A stretch of DNA of 64,000 nucleotides, taken from Actinacidiphila yanglinensis. GTDB taxonomy: Bacteria; Actinomycetota; Actinomycetes; Streptomycetales; Streptomycetaceae. Of this stretch, positions 63,965 to 64,000 are shown in pieces; position 1 is the first letter of the stretch, and the number at the start of each line of letters is the position of its first letter. A program made the position numbers and the translations under genes. The stretch spans positions 124,001-188,000 of the forward strand of contig NZ_FNVU01000010.1 in NCBI RefSeq assembly GCF_900107965.1, read 5' to 3'. Below the pieces are notes generated by a model. It searched no databases. It was not told the origin of the DNA and saw nothing but the letters and a program-made list of their open reading frames with translations.

Positions 63965-64000
63965 TTATCCGGGTGGGGGACAACCACGCGGCCCCGAGGA

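Noticed and set aside
62131..63987. 618-codon frame antisense to the ligase
   Set aside because: It is a Gly/Ala/Val-rich shadow of the ANL ligase, with no ribosome site or family match.

Overview
The window is uniformly GC-rich with strong third-position G/C bias, many GTG starts and many 4-nt ATGA/GTGA overlaps. It carries a protein of the Streptomyces SCO2400 type, TAT-exported glycosidases, an IclR-type glycerol regulator and many one-component regulators. All of this points to a chromosome of the family Streptomycetaceae (Streptomyces or a close relative). No rRNA, tRNA or CRISPR array was recognised.

Layout. 1-10 kb: a truncated secreted-protein gene, a DinB-type enzyme, a DUF6891-like protein, a HEAT-repeat protein, a MarC-type membrane protein, an MFS exporter, an SCO2400-family protein and an acyltransferase-3/SGNH protein. 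10-16.4 kb: an SDR lacking its usual catalytic Tyr/Lys, a DUF4032 kinase-fold protein, a haloalkane dehalogenase divergent from a MarR regulator, and a LysR/thioesterase pair divergent from an aldo/keto reductase. 16.6-22.5 kb: cydAB, a DeoR regulator and a secreted GH27 alpha-galactosidase.

23.5-28.6 kb is a mobile-element island. It holds an internally deleted IS5-type transposase remnant, an NTF2-like/AraC divergent pair, an IS701-type remnant and an apparently complete IS5/IS427-type insertion sequence with a frameshifted transposase. A two-gene NmrA/TetR cassette follows, bounded by further copies of that IS's terminal sequence. The outer boundaries both read CTAG, and the right one supplies the stop codon of the neighbouring aldo/keto reductase.

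28.6-36 kb is a dihydroxyacetone/glycerol locus with its own PTS. The minus operon is dhaM, HPr and an aldo/keto reductase; an IclR regulator is divergent; the plus operon is a glycerol-channel homologue, dhaK, dhaL and a PTS enzyme I. A consensus-like promoter with a palindromic operator over its start point precedes the plus operon, and a perfect 38-bp palindromic terminator follows it. Together these genes could take up glycerol or dihydroxyacetone and phosphorylate dihydroxyacetone with PEP.

36-48.4 kb: an L,D-transpeptidase lipoprotein, a TAT-exported carotenoid oxygenase, a methyltransferase, the proton-translocating transhydrogenase (pntB and a fused pntA), a cold-shock-domain protein, a methyltransferase fused to a degenerate glutamine-amidotransferase domain, an FMN-binding oxidase with a divergent TetR, and a DppA D-aminopeptidase with an Ntn-type asparaginase. 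48.7-55.5 kb: three TAT-exported glycosidases (GH99/GH71-like with CBM32, GH92, GH95), the last two divergent from overlapping promoters. 55.5-64 kb: an XRE-cupin regulator with two matching operators and a small membrane protein, a CPA2 antiporter, then a translationally coupled FAD oxidoreductase/alpha-hydroxy-acid oxidase/atypical P450 operon divergent from an AMP-forming ligase, with a CRP-type palindrome between them. This last block is the best candidate for an undescribed pathway.
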